Assembly: GCA_013350335.1 (NCBI GenBank)
Contig: CM023541.1
Coordinates: forward strand, 63,305,413 to 63,369,412
Length of the DNA stretch: 64,000 nt
Direction of reading: 5' to 3'
From: Chimonanthus salicifolius
Lineage: Eukaryota; Streptophyta; Magnoliopsida; Laurales; Calycanthaceae
Below the pieces are notes generated by a model. The model worked only from the letters and a program-made list of their open reading frames with translations, searched no databases and had not been told where the DNA came from. Below are positions 1 through 12,025 of the stretch, piece after piece. Position 1 is the first letter of the stretch. Each line of letters begins with the position of its first letter. A program made the position numbers and the translations under genes.

Positions 1-469
1 ATGTTTTTAATAAAAAATAAAGATAAGAGTTCCTCTCCTTCATATGGAGGTCATTGGAGTATGGGAAATGGAAGCAATGGGCGAAAGAACTAACCTTTTT
101 CATATAGATCGGTGTCAACACTTGAGTTTCAAATATGAGCTGAAATCCTAAATTTCAGCCAAATATTTGTTATACAGTCGAAGGCCCCGTATAAATATAT
201 CGAAGTTCATCGATTTTTTTTGGAAATACTGATATTCTGGGTTTTGTCCATTTCGGCCATTTAAAAGAAAGGCAGGTGTGGGCCAACATGGACTGAACAT
301 GACAGAAATATCAAACCCATTAAGGGCCCAAAACTTTGTAAATCACCTACATTTTTAACTCACGTCCCAACTTCACATTTAGACAAATGGCACATTAGTG
401 GCAAAAGATGGATACAAGAATTATACTTCACTAAGAATCAACACCAAACCTAAAGGGCTGGAGCAGGGA

Positions 470-625
470 AAGAAAAAACGGTATTGGCTAGATATCGACC
501 TCGTTATCGGCCAATAAATTTCTCTCTCTTTTTTTTTTTTAACAAAACGGCCGATTTGACAAGGTTTCAAAACCGTATCATATCAGCTGATATGATTCGT
601 ATCGGCCGATATTAGGACCCCTGGG
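470..625. repeat. CGGCCG-palindrome dispersed repeat, copy 1
   Basis: The stretch carries repeated words such as ATCGGCCGATAT, TATCGGCCAAT and ACGGCCGAT within T-rich DNA. The same vocabulary recurs at 11740-12025, 34560-35010, 46110-46300 and 55230-55445. No ORF and no clear terminal repeats were found. It is a decayed dispersed repeat of unknown class. Confidence 0.55.
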
Positions 626-1341
626 CTGGAGTGATGACAAGAAACTTGCCTCAGGAAGCAGGAGTATTGAATTCGATTCTCATTCCACTCTAAAGAGTCA
701 CTCTATGTAGAGTTATCCAATGCATGTAGGGAGAGAGGTTTGCACATGTTCTGAGGATTAATCACTCTAAGAGGCTGAACATCTTGGTTATGAAAAAACA
801 AACCAGCACCATTTTACCAACATGAAGTTCACATTATCCGGCACTATGTAGCAATTACCTTCATGGCTTCATACTGGACCCACATTTTCCTGAAAAGGGA
901 CTCACTTAGAAGTTTCCAGGTACACTACTCTTCTCTGGCCCAGCATGTTTGCTCTTTGATGGAGTCCGGATTTATTTATTTTGATCCCGACCTTCAGTGA
1001 CTTGGTCGCGCATGCAACCTTTTCATTATATAATTTTCAGAGTCACTAAAATGATTTGTACGGGCTCAAACTGGGTGTATTTGATCCCCAACTCTAATGA
1101 CAAGCCCATTGTTCAGGGCCTCATGACTAGATTGGCCCATTTTCAAACCCTGTTTTTCCAGGCCCATCTTGTGATGGTTTCTGCATGGGCCTGAGAACCA
1201 ATGAGATATCTTTCGTTGAATGAGTGGATTTGCCGAAATTGAGTTGTGCCACGTTTTCAAATGTTGAAATGTGCCACTTGGATAAACTTGGACCTAACCC
1301 CAAAAATTCCATTTCTTATTTTTTTTTTTGAGGGGTAAATT

Positions 1342-1364
1342 TATATATATATATATATATATAT
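1342..1364. repeat. (TA)n microsatellite
   Basis: Uninterrupted TA dinucleotide run in intergenic DNA. Confidence 0.9.
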
Positions 1365-1929
1365 TAAAAAGAAGAAAAAAAAATACAAAAAAGATAACTC
1401 CTTCCAACATACAGCAAACACCAAAAATTCCATTTCTATTTTGGAGAAATCGAATAACTTATCATTCGGCTTGTATCTTAATGGGGCTGAAACGGATATA
1501 AATGGATCATAATAATTCGATAATCAAATGCATCTGACTCGAAACAAATGGTTTATAACCAATGAAAGAAAGTTCACAATATTTTGAAATTGGGTTGGGC
1601 CTGTTTGACCTTCTATTCTACCTAAAGCCCTCAAATTGTTTGAGTTGTGCCTGAGTTTGAAATATCAGATATTCCTTAATGAGACCCTAAATGTTGGCCA
1701 ATATTTGGCCATGTCAATCCATTTTGGGCTCCAACTATTTCTTCTTTTCAAATATATTGACTCGGCCTGCAATATCTTTAATATTGATATTTAGCATTAT
1801 TTACTGAAACATCACTATTGGACCTCTAAATCCCTAACATTCTGATATAAACTGACTGACATGCGGGATTTCGACTGTATTTGTAACTCATTGTTCACCA
1901 TGTGCCTGATAAATGGTTAGTTGAGCAGC

Positions 1930-2065
1930 TGAGAAACAGTCTTACTAAACTTCAGGGATGAGCCCACTACCCTTAAAGTATACCAAAGTTAGGTCATGGG
2001 GGCTCGAATCTTCAAACTCTCACTTCTTAAGACAAGAGGCAACCAGTTGAACTACACCTTAGATA
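1930..2065 (-). mobile_element. tRNA-derived SINE, family A, copy 1 (diverged)
   Basis: Read on the minus strand it begins with a tRNA-like box A (GTGTAGTTCAACTGG), followed by a box B-like GATTCGAGCC about 40 bases later, then a tail with CCTAACTTTGG. The same order and the same tail words appear at 54599-54765 (-), and a more distant copy lies at 45420-45535 (-). This is the head of a Pol III SINE, not a functional tRNA: the cloverleaf does not close. Confidence 0.6.
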
Positions 2066-2114
2066 ATAAAGTCATTTTTACTTGATTAGACTCTGCTGAT
2101 TCAATTAGATACAA

Positions 2115-2599
2115 TTCTATTTGGGAGCACTTACACACACCCGAAAATCTTGCCTCTACACACCCGAAACCAGATTTTCATGATAAATTATCATTTTACC
2201 CCCGCGTTTCCAATCATTCGAATGAATGCCCAGTTCATGTTGGCATTCATTCGAATGATTAGGCTGAACAGTAACACGAAATACTGTTCAGCCCATTCAT
2301 TCGAATGAACATTCATTCATATACGTTGATGGATTCATTCAAATGAATGCCCAGTTCGTTTTGGGATTCATTCGAATGAATCCATCAATGTATACGAATG
2401 AATGTTCATTTGAATGAATGGGCTGAACAGTATTCCGTGTTACTGTTCAGTCCAATCATTCGAATGAATGCCAAAATGAACTGGGCATTCATTCGAATGA
2501 TTGGAAAAGCGAGGGTAAAATGGTAATTTACCACGAAAATCCGGTTTCGGGTGTGTAGAGACAGGATTTCCAGGTGTGTGTAAGTGTCCCCTTCTATTT
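2115..2599. mobile_element. Foldback / long-TIR DNA transposon with target-site duplication
   Basis: The element proper is 2123-2591 (469 bp). It is almost one palindrome: the left half, starting GGGAGCACTTACACACACC, matches the reverse complement of the right half, starting GGGGACACTTACACACACC, nearly to the centre at about 2357. It is flanked by the perfect 8-bp direct repeat TTCTATTT (2115-2122 and 2592-2599), the expected scar of insertion. Inside the arms, about eight copies of the short palindrome ATTCATTCGAATGAAT and near variants are spaced along the element. There is no transposase, so it is non-autonomous. An 8-bp duplication suggests hAT; a 9-bp one with a single mismatch (MULE) is also possible. 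MULEs often have such long TIRs. Confidence 0.85.
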
Positions 2600-3639
2600 T
2601 GACTTTTGATTTTTGAATTCTTAAATTTACTTTTAAAATTCAAGAGACCTAATCTTTTAACAAGGAGTATTACTCAAAAAATACATTTCAAATCTACTCA
2701 TCATCATGCATTGGACTCCACAAAACTAAAGGCAATTTTCACTCATCGGTGATATCACGTTCATGAAAGTGATTCCCAATAATTTGCCTGATATAAGATG
2801 TAGTATATATTTTTTTATTAATTCATACAATATCAGATATAATATGTGGGGAAAATCCCACAAGTCATGTTTGACAAATGATTTAGATTTGTCATATTCG
2901 GGCTCTAATATCCAAAGTTTCCATAAAGATGAATTTAATAGAGAGTATTTTAATATTATACCTCCTTTTTTTTTATACAAAACCCTAATAAATATGAATG
3001 ATTTACTTAGACTTTAGTGCACAAGAGAGACAGTTTGGGCCAAAGGTAGCCCTTGATATGAATAAGGTGGAATTCAAATTGGTACATTCATAGTTTGAAA
3101 ACTCGCAACTTAGACTCAGCCAAAATATCATCTAATCAAGTAACTCAAATAAATTTTTAAACTTAATCAGAATAACATTGCAACTTTTAAAAATTGGACT
3201 ACTGCAACTCTTTAAGTTCTCTCATTCTCTAAGAACTAAAGATGAAGGAGAAAAGATTAACATAAAAGTTTGAATTTGAAACACATTTTATAAAATTTAA
3301 TTTTTAATTATATTATATAAATGTTAATTTATAATTATAAATATATACAAAATTTTATTTTAGATTTAATATAAATTTTAAATTTAAGATCAAATTTCAG
3401 TTACATAAATATAATTTGAGATGGGCAGGTGCATGCTCGAATTTAACTATTTGGAATTAACTTGAGACCCCGGCCCGACCCGCCCAAGTTGCAGCAGAAC
3501 GGCAATTTTCCATATTCAAGCGTCGGTCATTTTCCACGTTTTCTCAGAAAACAATTTTCATCGGATGCTCTTTCCCACGTCCGGGAAAGAAGCTGCTCTC
3601 ACTCCCCAACATTTCTAGAAAACCATTTTCATCGAAAAA
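2600..3639. other. Intergenic / SCAI upstream region
   Basis: AT-rich sequence with overlapping ORFs on both strands at 2726-3017 that show no family resemblance. The last 200 bp before the SCAI start are less AT-rich and probably contain its promoter and 5' UTR. I could not assign a TATA box with confidence. Confidence 0.5.
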
Positions 3640-6600
3640 ATGTCTCAAAACAACATTCCGGTGATCGAAGTCTACTGGTCCCTCTCTGAGAAGGCCGACC
3701 AGAAATTCTCTAGGGTTAGGGATTTACCTTGCTACGGCAGATATCGGTAATCACTAATCACTCTCCTTCCTTTTCCCCACCAATTCTCCGAGCGATTTCC
3801 TTTTCCCTCTCTAATCCTTCTTTCAATATTTTCCAGGTACGATACCTATTTCCACAAAGTTTTCAAAATCTACACTCAGCTGTGGAAATTCCAGCAGGAG
3901 AATCGCCAGAAACTGGTGGAATCGGGGCTGAAGCGATGGGAGATCGGAGAAATCGCATCTCGGATCGCGCAGCTGTACTACGGCCAGTATCTGAGGACGA
4001 GCGAGGCGAGCTATCTTTCCGAGTCGTATATATTTTACGAGGCGATCTTGAGCCGAGAGTATTTCAGGGAAGGGTCGGCACAGGATCTGCAGCTGGCGAG
4101 TAAGCAGCTCCGGTGTCTCGCCCGGTTTCTAATTGTCTGTTTGGTGCTGAACCGGAGAGAGATGGTTCACCAGCTGGTGAATCAGCTCAAAATGACAGTC
4201 GAAGAATGCAAGCGCAATTTTCAGGTGAAATTGGATTCTCCAACATTTGTTTTTTTTCCATTTTGTGTTGGCTTTGTATGTAGATTATATCTGTAAATTC
4301 CCAATTGGTGATCATTTCGGCTTGCCTCTAAAGCTGAATATTTCAAAATTTCTTCTATTTCTAGAAGAAAATATAAGTAACATGCTATTCTTTTTACTTA
4401 AAAAATGAGTATCGTTTAAAAAATTCTTCTATTTATAGAAGAAATATAAGTGATTTGAAACTCTTATAACCTAAAAGAGTATTTTACATTGCTTTAAACT
4501 CGAACTTGTATAGATATGTTATAAGAAAGAAAGAAAAAGAAAATGTGTGTATCACTACTGCTCAAGGTGCAGTGGCTACGTAATGTTATTCATTGTCAAA
4601 GCCCTTTATCCTGTCAATTACAACGATCCAATAGCGCAAAATTGCTCTCTTACAAATGTAAGTAGTATTTATATTGGTTATTATAGGGAGATGATATACT
4701 AACCATGAAATTATACCCTTTTATGCTCTTATGCTCTTATGCTCATGTGTCAAGTCACAATTGGCTGACACTTAAGAGTGAGTTTGGTAGGGTATAAAAT
4801 TTTAGGGTCAGTTTAGCATTTTGTTTTATTATATTATTATTGTGAATTTTTGAAGTGGTATTTAACATTATCAATTTCTGAGATCTAAGTGCTTTCTCAG
4901 CTATGTGTTCCCTTAACCTCAGATATATTCTCATTTGGTATTTTAAGGCGTAGTTAACTTAATTCACTCTTTCAATTTCATTGGTGAACTTTTTAAAAGG
5001 AGAGATGCCTGTTTTCTGTTTTGCAATAGTTTGTATGTAATGTATATCCCTCTTTGCACTTGAAATAACAGATTTTGGGTGATCTGTGTAGGAGACAGAT
5101 TTCAAAGAGTGGAAGCAGGTGGTTCAGGAAATTGTTAGATTTTTAAAAGCAGATACATCTTTTATGAATATAAAGCCTTTAAGATACAGCTTAGTCCTTG
5201 ACTCTCATCCAGATTCCCTTCCTTATGTTGCGTCTTTTGAAGCAAAGAGAGGTTTAAGGTTGCGAGATGCAATTCTGAGCAGCTACCGTCATAATGAGGT
5301 TTTATTTATTTATTTATTTATAATAATCTCTTCAATAAATGTCTCATTTGGTGATCTGTTACTTATTCTTAGTTTCTCTAGTCCAGAAGATCTTTTTGAA
5401 AACATCATCATCTCATTACATTGTTTTATTGACTGTTGAATATGTTACGTTAATTTAGGGTGCCTATTCGTTATCAGGTCAAGTTTACAGAGCTCACTTT
5501 GGACACATTTAGGATGATGCAATGCCTGGAATGGGAACCTAGTGGTTCCTTCTTCCAGGCAAGAGGGTCTGACATCAGTGGAAATGGTCCTAACCTTGTT
5601 CAGAATGGAGGCTCTGGACCTCATTGTACCTCCTTGCAGGAAATTACAGATCCTACTTTGCCATCAAACCCACGAAAAGCCATTCTCTATCGACCAGCTG
5701 CGACACATTTTATAGCAGTGAGTGTCATTTTGAACTCAATAATGATTTTATGTTGTGAATATGATTTTCATGAGTTTTTACCTACTCCAGGAAGCAACCA
5801 AAAAAAAATTCTATTATCTGTTTATGGGGTAAAGAACAATGAGAGAAAACAGAATTTAGAAGTTATTTTTTTAACCCCAAATAGTTTCACCAGCTTCACA
5901 TTGGAGAAGATGGATGGAACACACAGGGACAGTTCTCAAACTTCAAGAATCACAAGTGCATAAAGGATTTACATGAAAATTAAGAATTTTCTAATAGGCC
6001 ACTATATTTGTATAATACTATATCAGTATCTAGTGATTATGCTATTTAAATTTAAATTGTCCATTCAGAATTGATGAAAAATATGTAAGACCTATTGTTC
6101 ATTGATAATTTGTTGGTCCAAAGGAAAGCTTGCTTTAATTGTCATAGTGGTTGGTGACTTAGTGGTATGATACTACATGTCCTGAAGTAGGATTCCTTGT
6201 ATGCCTGGCACCCTGGATTGGAGACTTCCGCCTTTAGGTCTGAATAAGCTATTTAGCCTTTACATCAACAATTAATGGTAGAAGTTTTTTGGACATGGAC
6301 TCTGGAGAGAGTAGTATGCTTCCAATGTTCAGATAGGACTTGCATTAATTGTACTATGGAGGGTAACAAGTTTTATAATGCTTCCAATGTTCAGATAGGA
6401 CTTGCATCATGCCCATGGGGGGGAATGGCAGCACAACAACCACAACCTATATGGTTGCAACAATGAGTGATTGTCTTCAGAGGGAAAGCAAAAGAGTAAT
6501 CTCTGTTTATTTACACCATTCTTATGGTTTCTGCTGCAGGTTCTGGCTACAATTTGCGAGGAACTTCCTAGTGATGGAATTTTGTTAATATATCTATCAG

Positions 6601-9585
6601 CAGAAGGTTGAGAATTTTCTTTTGTGAACTCTCTCTCTTTCTTCCATAGGGATTGTGACGCTCATGCCTGGTGTCTTAAAAACTTTGGCAGGAAAGATCG
6701 GGCAAACTACTACATCAAAAGTTGGCCTTGGAAATTCAATTAACACTGCTGACAAAATTGTGAGGAACCTTCAATCTCTTGACATGGGCACTGATGCATC
6801 TCCTTCAATAAGCTCTCCTACTGGTAGCCCTGCCCATTCTTCTGTACAGGATAAGAGAAATTGCCAAAGTACCAGTGGATTATGGTTAGGATCTCGTGGA
6901 AGTGGAGGTACTATAATCCTTGCTATATCTTTTCCTTTTTCATTTAGAAACATGTTGTGGATTGTATTATTGCTTCACTTGAGTTGCAAAATGTTTTAAG
7001 CAATTTGTGATTCTGTCTTAAGATGCTGAAAAACAATGATGCAAAAGGAGATTTTTCTTGGTGGAAGTCTTATTAGAGTTATTATTAGACATGAAAGGGC
7101 AGAACATCTTTCTTTTCGTCATTTTGTTTCTTAATTAATATGATCACTGCTCAAAACTTCAACTTATACCGACTCCAATGTATTTGATGTAAGATTATTC
7201 TGTGTTCAGGTTTGAACTGCTTCTACCCTTCAGACTTGATTCCATTCACAAGGCGGCCTCTTGTTCTGGTTATTGACAGTGACTGCAGTTACTCATTCAA
7301 GGCAGGTTTCAGCTTAAGTTTCTTACTGACCTGCTTCTTTTAGTCTCAAGTGGCATAGTTGAGAAATATGGTTGATCAACTATTGTGATCTATGCAGTGA
7401 TTTAGATGCATTTGTGAACTTACAAATGCAATTATCGAGTGGATAATAACTTCTCAGTTATTTAAGGTTCTCATTCTGAGTTTCTCCCTTTAAAACTCAG
7501 TAACTACAGATGTTAAAATAATGTCAACGTGATGGGGCATTATCTCAAGTAACTGGTTTTAAATGGAGAGCAAGCATTTCGTCTCTTTTACAGAATGTGG
7601 TTTCTGTTCTGAGGGCTTGCATTAACTTGCAAATCTCTTGTAACTTGTAACAATGATGCCTTCTTAGTTTTTTTTATTATCATAAAATAAATCATTTTTT
7701 AAACTTTTGCAGGCAATTCATGGTGCAGAAAAGGGGGAGACAGCTGCTATGCTTCTTTCTCCAAGCTCTCCATCGCCAACTGTGATCACCTCTCCTGATT
7801 CTGCTCGTCCACCAGGTGGAAGCCAATTCACCATGTTCCTGACGGCTCCATTGCAGGCATTCTGTCACTTGCTTGGTTATTCTGGGTCAAATATTAATAT
7901 GGTGAGCGCAAGAAGAGTTTGCATTGCTTTCGATGCATCTTTAAATGAATATTTATGCATTTTTTTCTGAGGTTGTTTAATACATCTGATGAATATTGTC
8001 TGGTAATTGTTTCAGGGGATATATAATAGGGGCGAGAAGCTCCTTTCCTCAACATTAAATGAGTGGGGAATGACTTTGGCAACATCTGACTCCCTCGATG
8101 CAGTTTGGGCCCAAGTCTTATGTGACCCATTCCTGAGGCGACTTCTCCTCAGGTAAACCCTCTTCCTCTTTTGCTGACTTGAGATTTTAAAGTTGGTTTA
8201 TTATGCTTGTCCAGCTGAAAAGTGACCAAGTTGCAACTAAGTCTTAGATTTAGAAACATATCTATGTTTCTCCAGTCCCTTCTTTGAGAGATTATCTTCA
8301 GTGCATATGTATATCAATAAATTTATGTTATAATTGGCTTATAACTCTGCCACATGTCAGTATTCCATCATGTGCATATATGGTGAATCAACTCCATTTG
8401 TTATTAGAAATGTTATAGCTGTCCAATTATGAGGTTGCATGGCGTAAACCTTGGATAAAATATAAAATATAAAAAGAGACTCTACATAACATGTAAATGA
8501 TACAATGAATCCTGATGTATCTCCATATTAAAAGTACATATATTTAAACTAGTAAAAGTATGAATTATTAAATTTTCTGATGTTTTAGTAGGAACAGTGG
8601 GATGAGTTTGTGTGTGTGTGTGTGTGTGTGTGTTCCTCTTTGTCAACTTGAAATGTTAAATATCTTTGAGGGTATATCAGTTATTTGGTTTTCAACCCTT
8701 GTAAATGAGCATAATCAATGAGAGTCATTTTCTATGAACAATGTGATGCAGCAAAAGCATATTAATCTAGTACTAGTCCCGATTACAGTCTATAGAGACA
8801 CATGTTGAAACATTTAGCCCAAATTGGGGCCAGACCCAAATGTCTGATTTGGGGTTAGGTTCTGTCCTAGGATGTTCAGCCTTTGTTGGGCTTGGACACA
8901 GCTGACCTAATTGTGAGCCTGGCCTTGACGAAATCCATCTCTATCCATTATAGCATAAATGAAATGTTATATGTGACTGCAGAAACTATCTATTTATATC
9001 CAACATAATTGAGTTAAGAGGGACATACGCTGCAGCAGTTGTTCTGTTGTTGTTTTGATGCCTCCATTTCTGAATTCGTTGGTTTGATTTAGTGATTTAG
9101 GGCAATGATAAGTTGGTTCTTGGCATGCGTAGGATGCTCTGTAATGGAGGATCCCGACCCTTCTGTCACAAGTCTACAATATGCCAAAAGTATTTCATGA
9201 ACATTTCAAGTGTTAAGATAAACTCTGTTACCAAGGTATTCGTAGATGCTGAAGACATTCTTCAGTTATGCTAACTTCATGCTAATGTTTAAAACCATGC
9301 AGATTCATATTCTGTCGGGCCGTCATTGCAGCATTTGCACCAACATTCAACAAGAAAGAATTTCTTCCTGAATGCTTGCCTCATCTTCCAGAATCTGTCC
9401 TTCCAATGAATACCACCTGCCAATCTTCAATCCAACGACTCGCCAACATCTTTGGTGCAGCCCACCATTTTATCTTTTCAGATGAGATCACACTGCCTGA
9501 AAGTGAGTCCTCTGCAGAAGAACCAAATATTATCAAGGCTTCAGATATCCATGAAGGGCATTTTGCAGCAGAGAACGGCCACTAA
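3640..9585 (+). CDS. SCAI: SCAI homologue (protein SCAI family)
   Basis: Ten exons join into 655 codons plus stop: 3640-3746, 3837-4224, 5092-5298, 5478-5717, 6540-6606, 6650-6907, 7210-7301, 7713-7901, 8016-8152, 9303-9585. Phases agree at every junction. The start is the first ATG of the conserved N-terminus, with ELYWS-like IPVIEVYWSLSEKAD followed by GRYRYDTYFHKVFKIYTQLW. Later blocks typical of the family include VKFTELTLDTFRMMQCLEW, ATICEELPSDGILLIYLS, RRPLVLVIDSD and QVLCDPFLRRLLLR. In animals SCAI represses MRTF/SRF transcription and binds 53BP1 in DNA repair. Plants have the protein, but its role there is not established. Intron 7 must use a GC donor (7302-7303) to stay in frame. Introns 4 and 9 carry unrelated non-coding DNA. 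Length and frame look intact. A 30-bp direct repeat lies inside intron 4. Confidence 0.93.
6316..6407 (+). repeat. 30-bp direct repeat in SCAI intron 4
   Basis: The 30-base string beginning ATGCTTCCAATGTTCAGATA occurs at 6316-6345 and again, unchanged, at 6378-6407. It looks like a local duplication inside the intron. Confidence 0.85.
8609..8633. repeat. (TG)n microsatellite in SCAI intron 9
   Basis: About twelve TG units within the 1.15-kb last intron of the SCAI gene. Confidence 0.9.
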
Positions 9586-10984
9586 AATAGCAAACTGCCT
9601 CATCTTAAAGAGAGGGGGAGGGGGGAGTCATTTGATTTCAGTGGGTTTTTTAGTTTTTCTTGTAGCTCTTTGATTGCAGAGGTAATTTATTTTGTTGAGT
9701 CCACAAAGTTATTCGACTGATTGTTTTTGTTGTTTGTTACCATGTAATTCCTCATAGCACGACTTGTTAGTGCTTTTGTACAGGGTGATTTTCTTAACTG
9801 GGGTTTGAACTCAGTGCAGGCAAAGCTGAAAATTGAAGGCTGTATATTACACATTACAAATGCATTATAGTAGAAGCAATTAAACTTTTGTAAATCCCCT
9901 AAACGATTTTGATCTTACCTGATTACCCCACTGGTTCCGGATTCTGGTTTCTTTTGCCCCTTTTGGCTTAAAAGACTATAATTGCCTTTGTGTTGAGACC
10001 TCATATTCTAAGTGATATTAGACATGAGGCCACAATTGGAGGTTCTTGGAGGCCTGTCCCCCGAGTTTAAAGTGGGGCAGTGCCCCTTCCGAAGGTTTGG
10101 GGATGGAACTTTGAACTCAAATTTTTTTAGGATATATTTTTGTATCATTTATATGTTGTATATGAGGGATTTGCCTTTTCATTTATATTTAAAAGGCTGT
10201 GAGCAAGAGAGTATTGTAACTCTATTATCGAATATAGTGGAATTACTCTATTTTAATATGGACGTAGATACATTTGGAATGATACTGTCAATTCTATTTC
10301 GAAGGCCATTTTCAATTTGCATTTGAAACGAAAAGTTCGGTTCATTTTGGTGTTTCATTTTCAAAAAGACATTATAAGAAAATTAGATTTTGAAAATTTA
10401 TTGATAAGAATTAAAAAAGAATGGAAAAAAAATGAAATATTAGGAATTCAAAAATGATGATTAGAAATAAAAACAACAAAATAGTAGATTATTCTAAAAT
10501 CATGAAATAAAAAAAGTAGAGGAAAATTATAGTAAAGACTAAAGAGTATGAGGAGTCTCTTCTATAGCAAAAAAAAATTATAGTATGTTAATCACAATTC
10601 TATAGAGCGACACCCTGGCCACTAGAAATCTTATAGAATCCCAGTCACGATCTTGTCTAGAAATCAAATATTTCAATTTGGATATTTGTAAACTAATAAA
10701 TTGAGATACTTTAACGAGAGATTGTTGTCTCAAGTCTCATGTGAATATCTTGTATGACATCTTTTGTCTTTATGCAAAGGTTGTTTTTGGATGGGGAAAA
10801 AGTGAGGAGGCAATTTCCATAAAAGTTCTTCTGTTTGGATCTTCTCTGCAGCTGAAAGTGGGGCCAGGAGCTAGTAATATTTTCTCTAGAAGAAGATGGC
10901 TTCACCTCTGGCAAAAGAACTTTATCTTCTTGGAGAAGATAGTTGTGCGCACAATCCATCACTTTTTTGCCTAGTTAAGTAGTA

Positions 10985-11110
10985 TACTGTGAAGATGTCG
11001 GGTTCACTTAGGCTTAGCTTTTAAAACCCTTAGAGGGGACGCTCCACACCTACATAGGACGCCTTCGATTAATACCGTTGAGACTCGAACTAGTGACCTC
11101 CCACATAATC
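10985..11110 (-). mobile_element. SINE-like fragment with box B
   Basis: Minus-strand reading gives GGAGGTCACTAGTTCGAGTC, a good Pol III box B context, followed by a non-tRNA tail. Box A is poor. It is probably a decayed tRNA-derived SINE of a different family from the copies at 1930 and 54599. Assignment rests on box B alone. Confidence 0.35.
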
Positions 11111-11739
11111 CATCACTTGGGTTTCACTTAGTTATATAATTGAGTTTTATAAAAAAAAACTAATTTATGAAATTGAAAGTTTGCTTAATTGACTATTGTT
11201 GGATTAAATTTTAGTTATTTGATTTTAGTAGTTAAAATTACTATATATCTTTATTTTTTACTAAAAATGTCTGGTAATTTTGATCACTAAGATCAAATAA
11301 CTCATATTTGTTTTTCCGACCATCTAAATTTTGAAATACAACTCTACCAAATATTATTTTTCTTAATGATTTTAGTAACTTTTAAAAATAAAAAACACCA
11401 ACATAACATCTAAACAAGTAAATGAAATGAGATCTCTCTGATTGTTTTGAATGGGGAGAAGTGGGGAACACATTCACTTGAGAAGTCTTACTTCCCCTAT
11501 TTAGATCCATTCTCCTCCAAGAATCTTCCTCTCTTCCAAGAGAATATTGTGTTCTCTATCACTCTCATTAGAACGCTATCTTCTCCAAGTGAAGAAAGGC
11601 AAAAGTCTACCACCTCTGGAGAACTTTCTACTTTAAAGTGGAGCCCAACTTATTGGCCCATGAATTGGTACAAGGGGTCAGGCCTTCAGTTTATGAAATT
11701 CAGTCCAAAACGTGTCCACGAAGTGGTCCATTTGCTGAC

Positions 11740-12025
11740 AGCAGGGGTCGAAAATTCTGCCGAACTGAGATTTTGGCCGAATTTTCGTATCGGCTGAGAT
11801 TTTTTTTCTTCTCAATTTTTTTTTTTTTGAAATCTCGGTGGTTTTTTTTAAAAATAATTCATTTAAAAAAAATAAAAAAGGCTGTTATATATATATATAT
11901 ATATATCGGCCGATATTCATCCGATATGGGCAAATATCGGCCGAGATAACGGTCGGACCCACAACCGATATATTTTTTTTTAAAAAGAAGAAGAAGTTGG
12001 CAGAATTTTTTTTTCATATCAGCCA
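11740..12025 (+). repeat. CGGCCG-palindrome dispersed repeat, copy 2
   Basis: This copy can be aligned by eye with 34735-35015 over most of its length. Both have, in order, CGTATCGGC(T/C)GAGAT, a T-run, GAAA(A)TCTC(G/A)GTGG, an A/T tract, ATCGGCCGATATTC or close variants, CCCACAACCGAT, a second A-rich tract, then GGCAGAATTTTTTTTTC and GATTTATACC-like ends. An internal (TA)n run lies at about 11886-11908. There is no coding potential. Confidence 0.7.

Larger units (their letters stand above)
1..2114. other. Intergenic region left of the foldback element
   Basis: No gene is supported here. ORFs of 60-65 codons around 997-1312 overlap on both strands and show no recognisable protein. The stretch holds CGGCCG-type repeat pieces (about 110-290 and 470-625), a TA microsatellite (1342-1364) and a SINE-like copy (about 1930-2065). 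The part 640-800 resembles 35395-35540 and 39640-39730 (shared words such as GAGGATTAATCA and CTCTAAGAG), so it is probably another dispersed repeat. Confidence 0.6.

Noticed and set aside
2440..2643. 67-codon minus-strand ORF with PVxTHPKPDF text
   Set aside because: It lies inside the palindromic transposon; the translation reflects TTCGAA-type repeats and not a protein.
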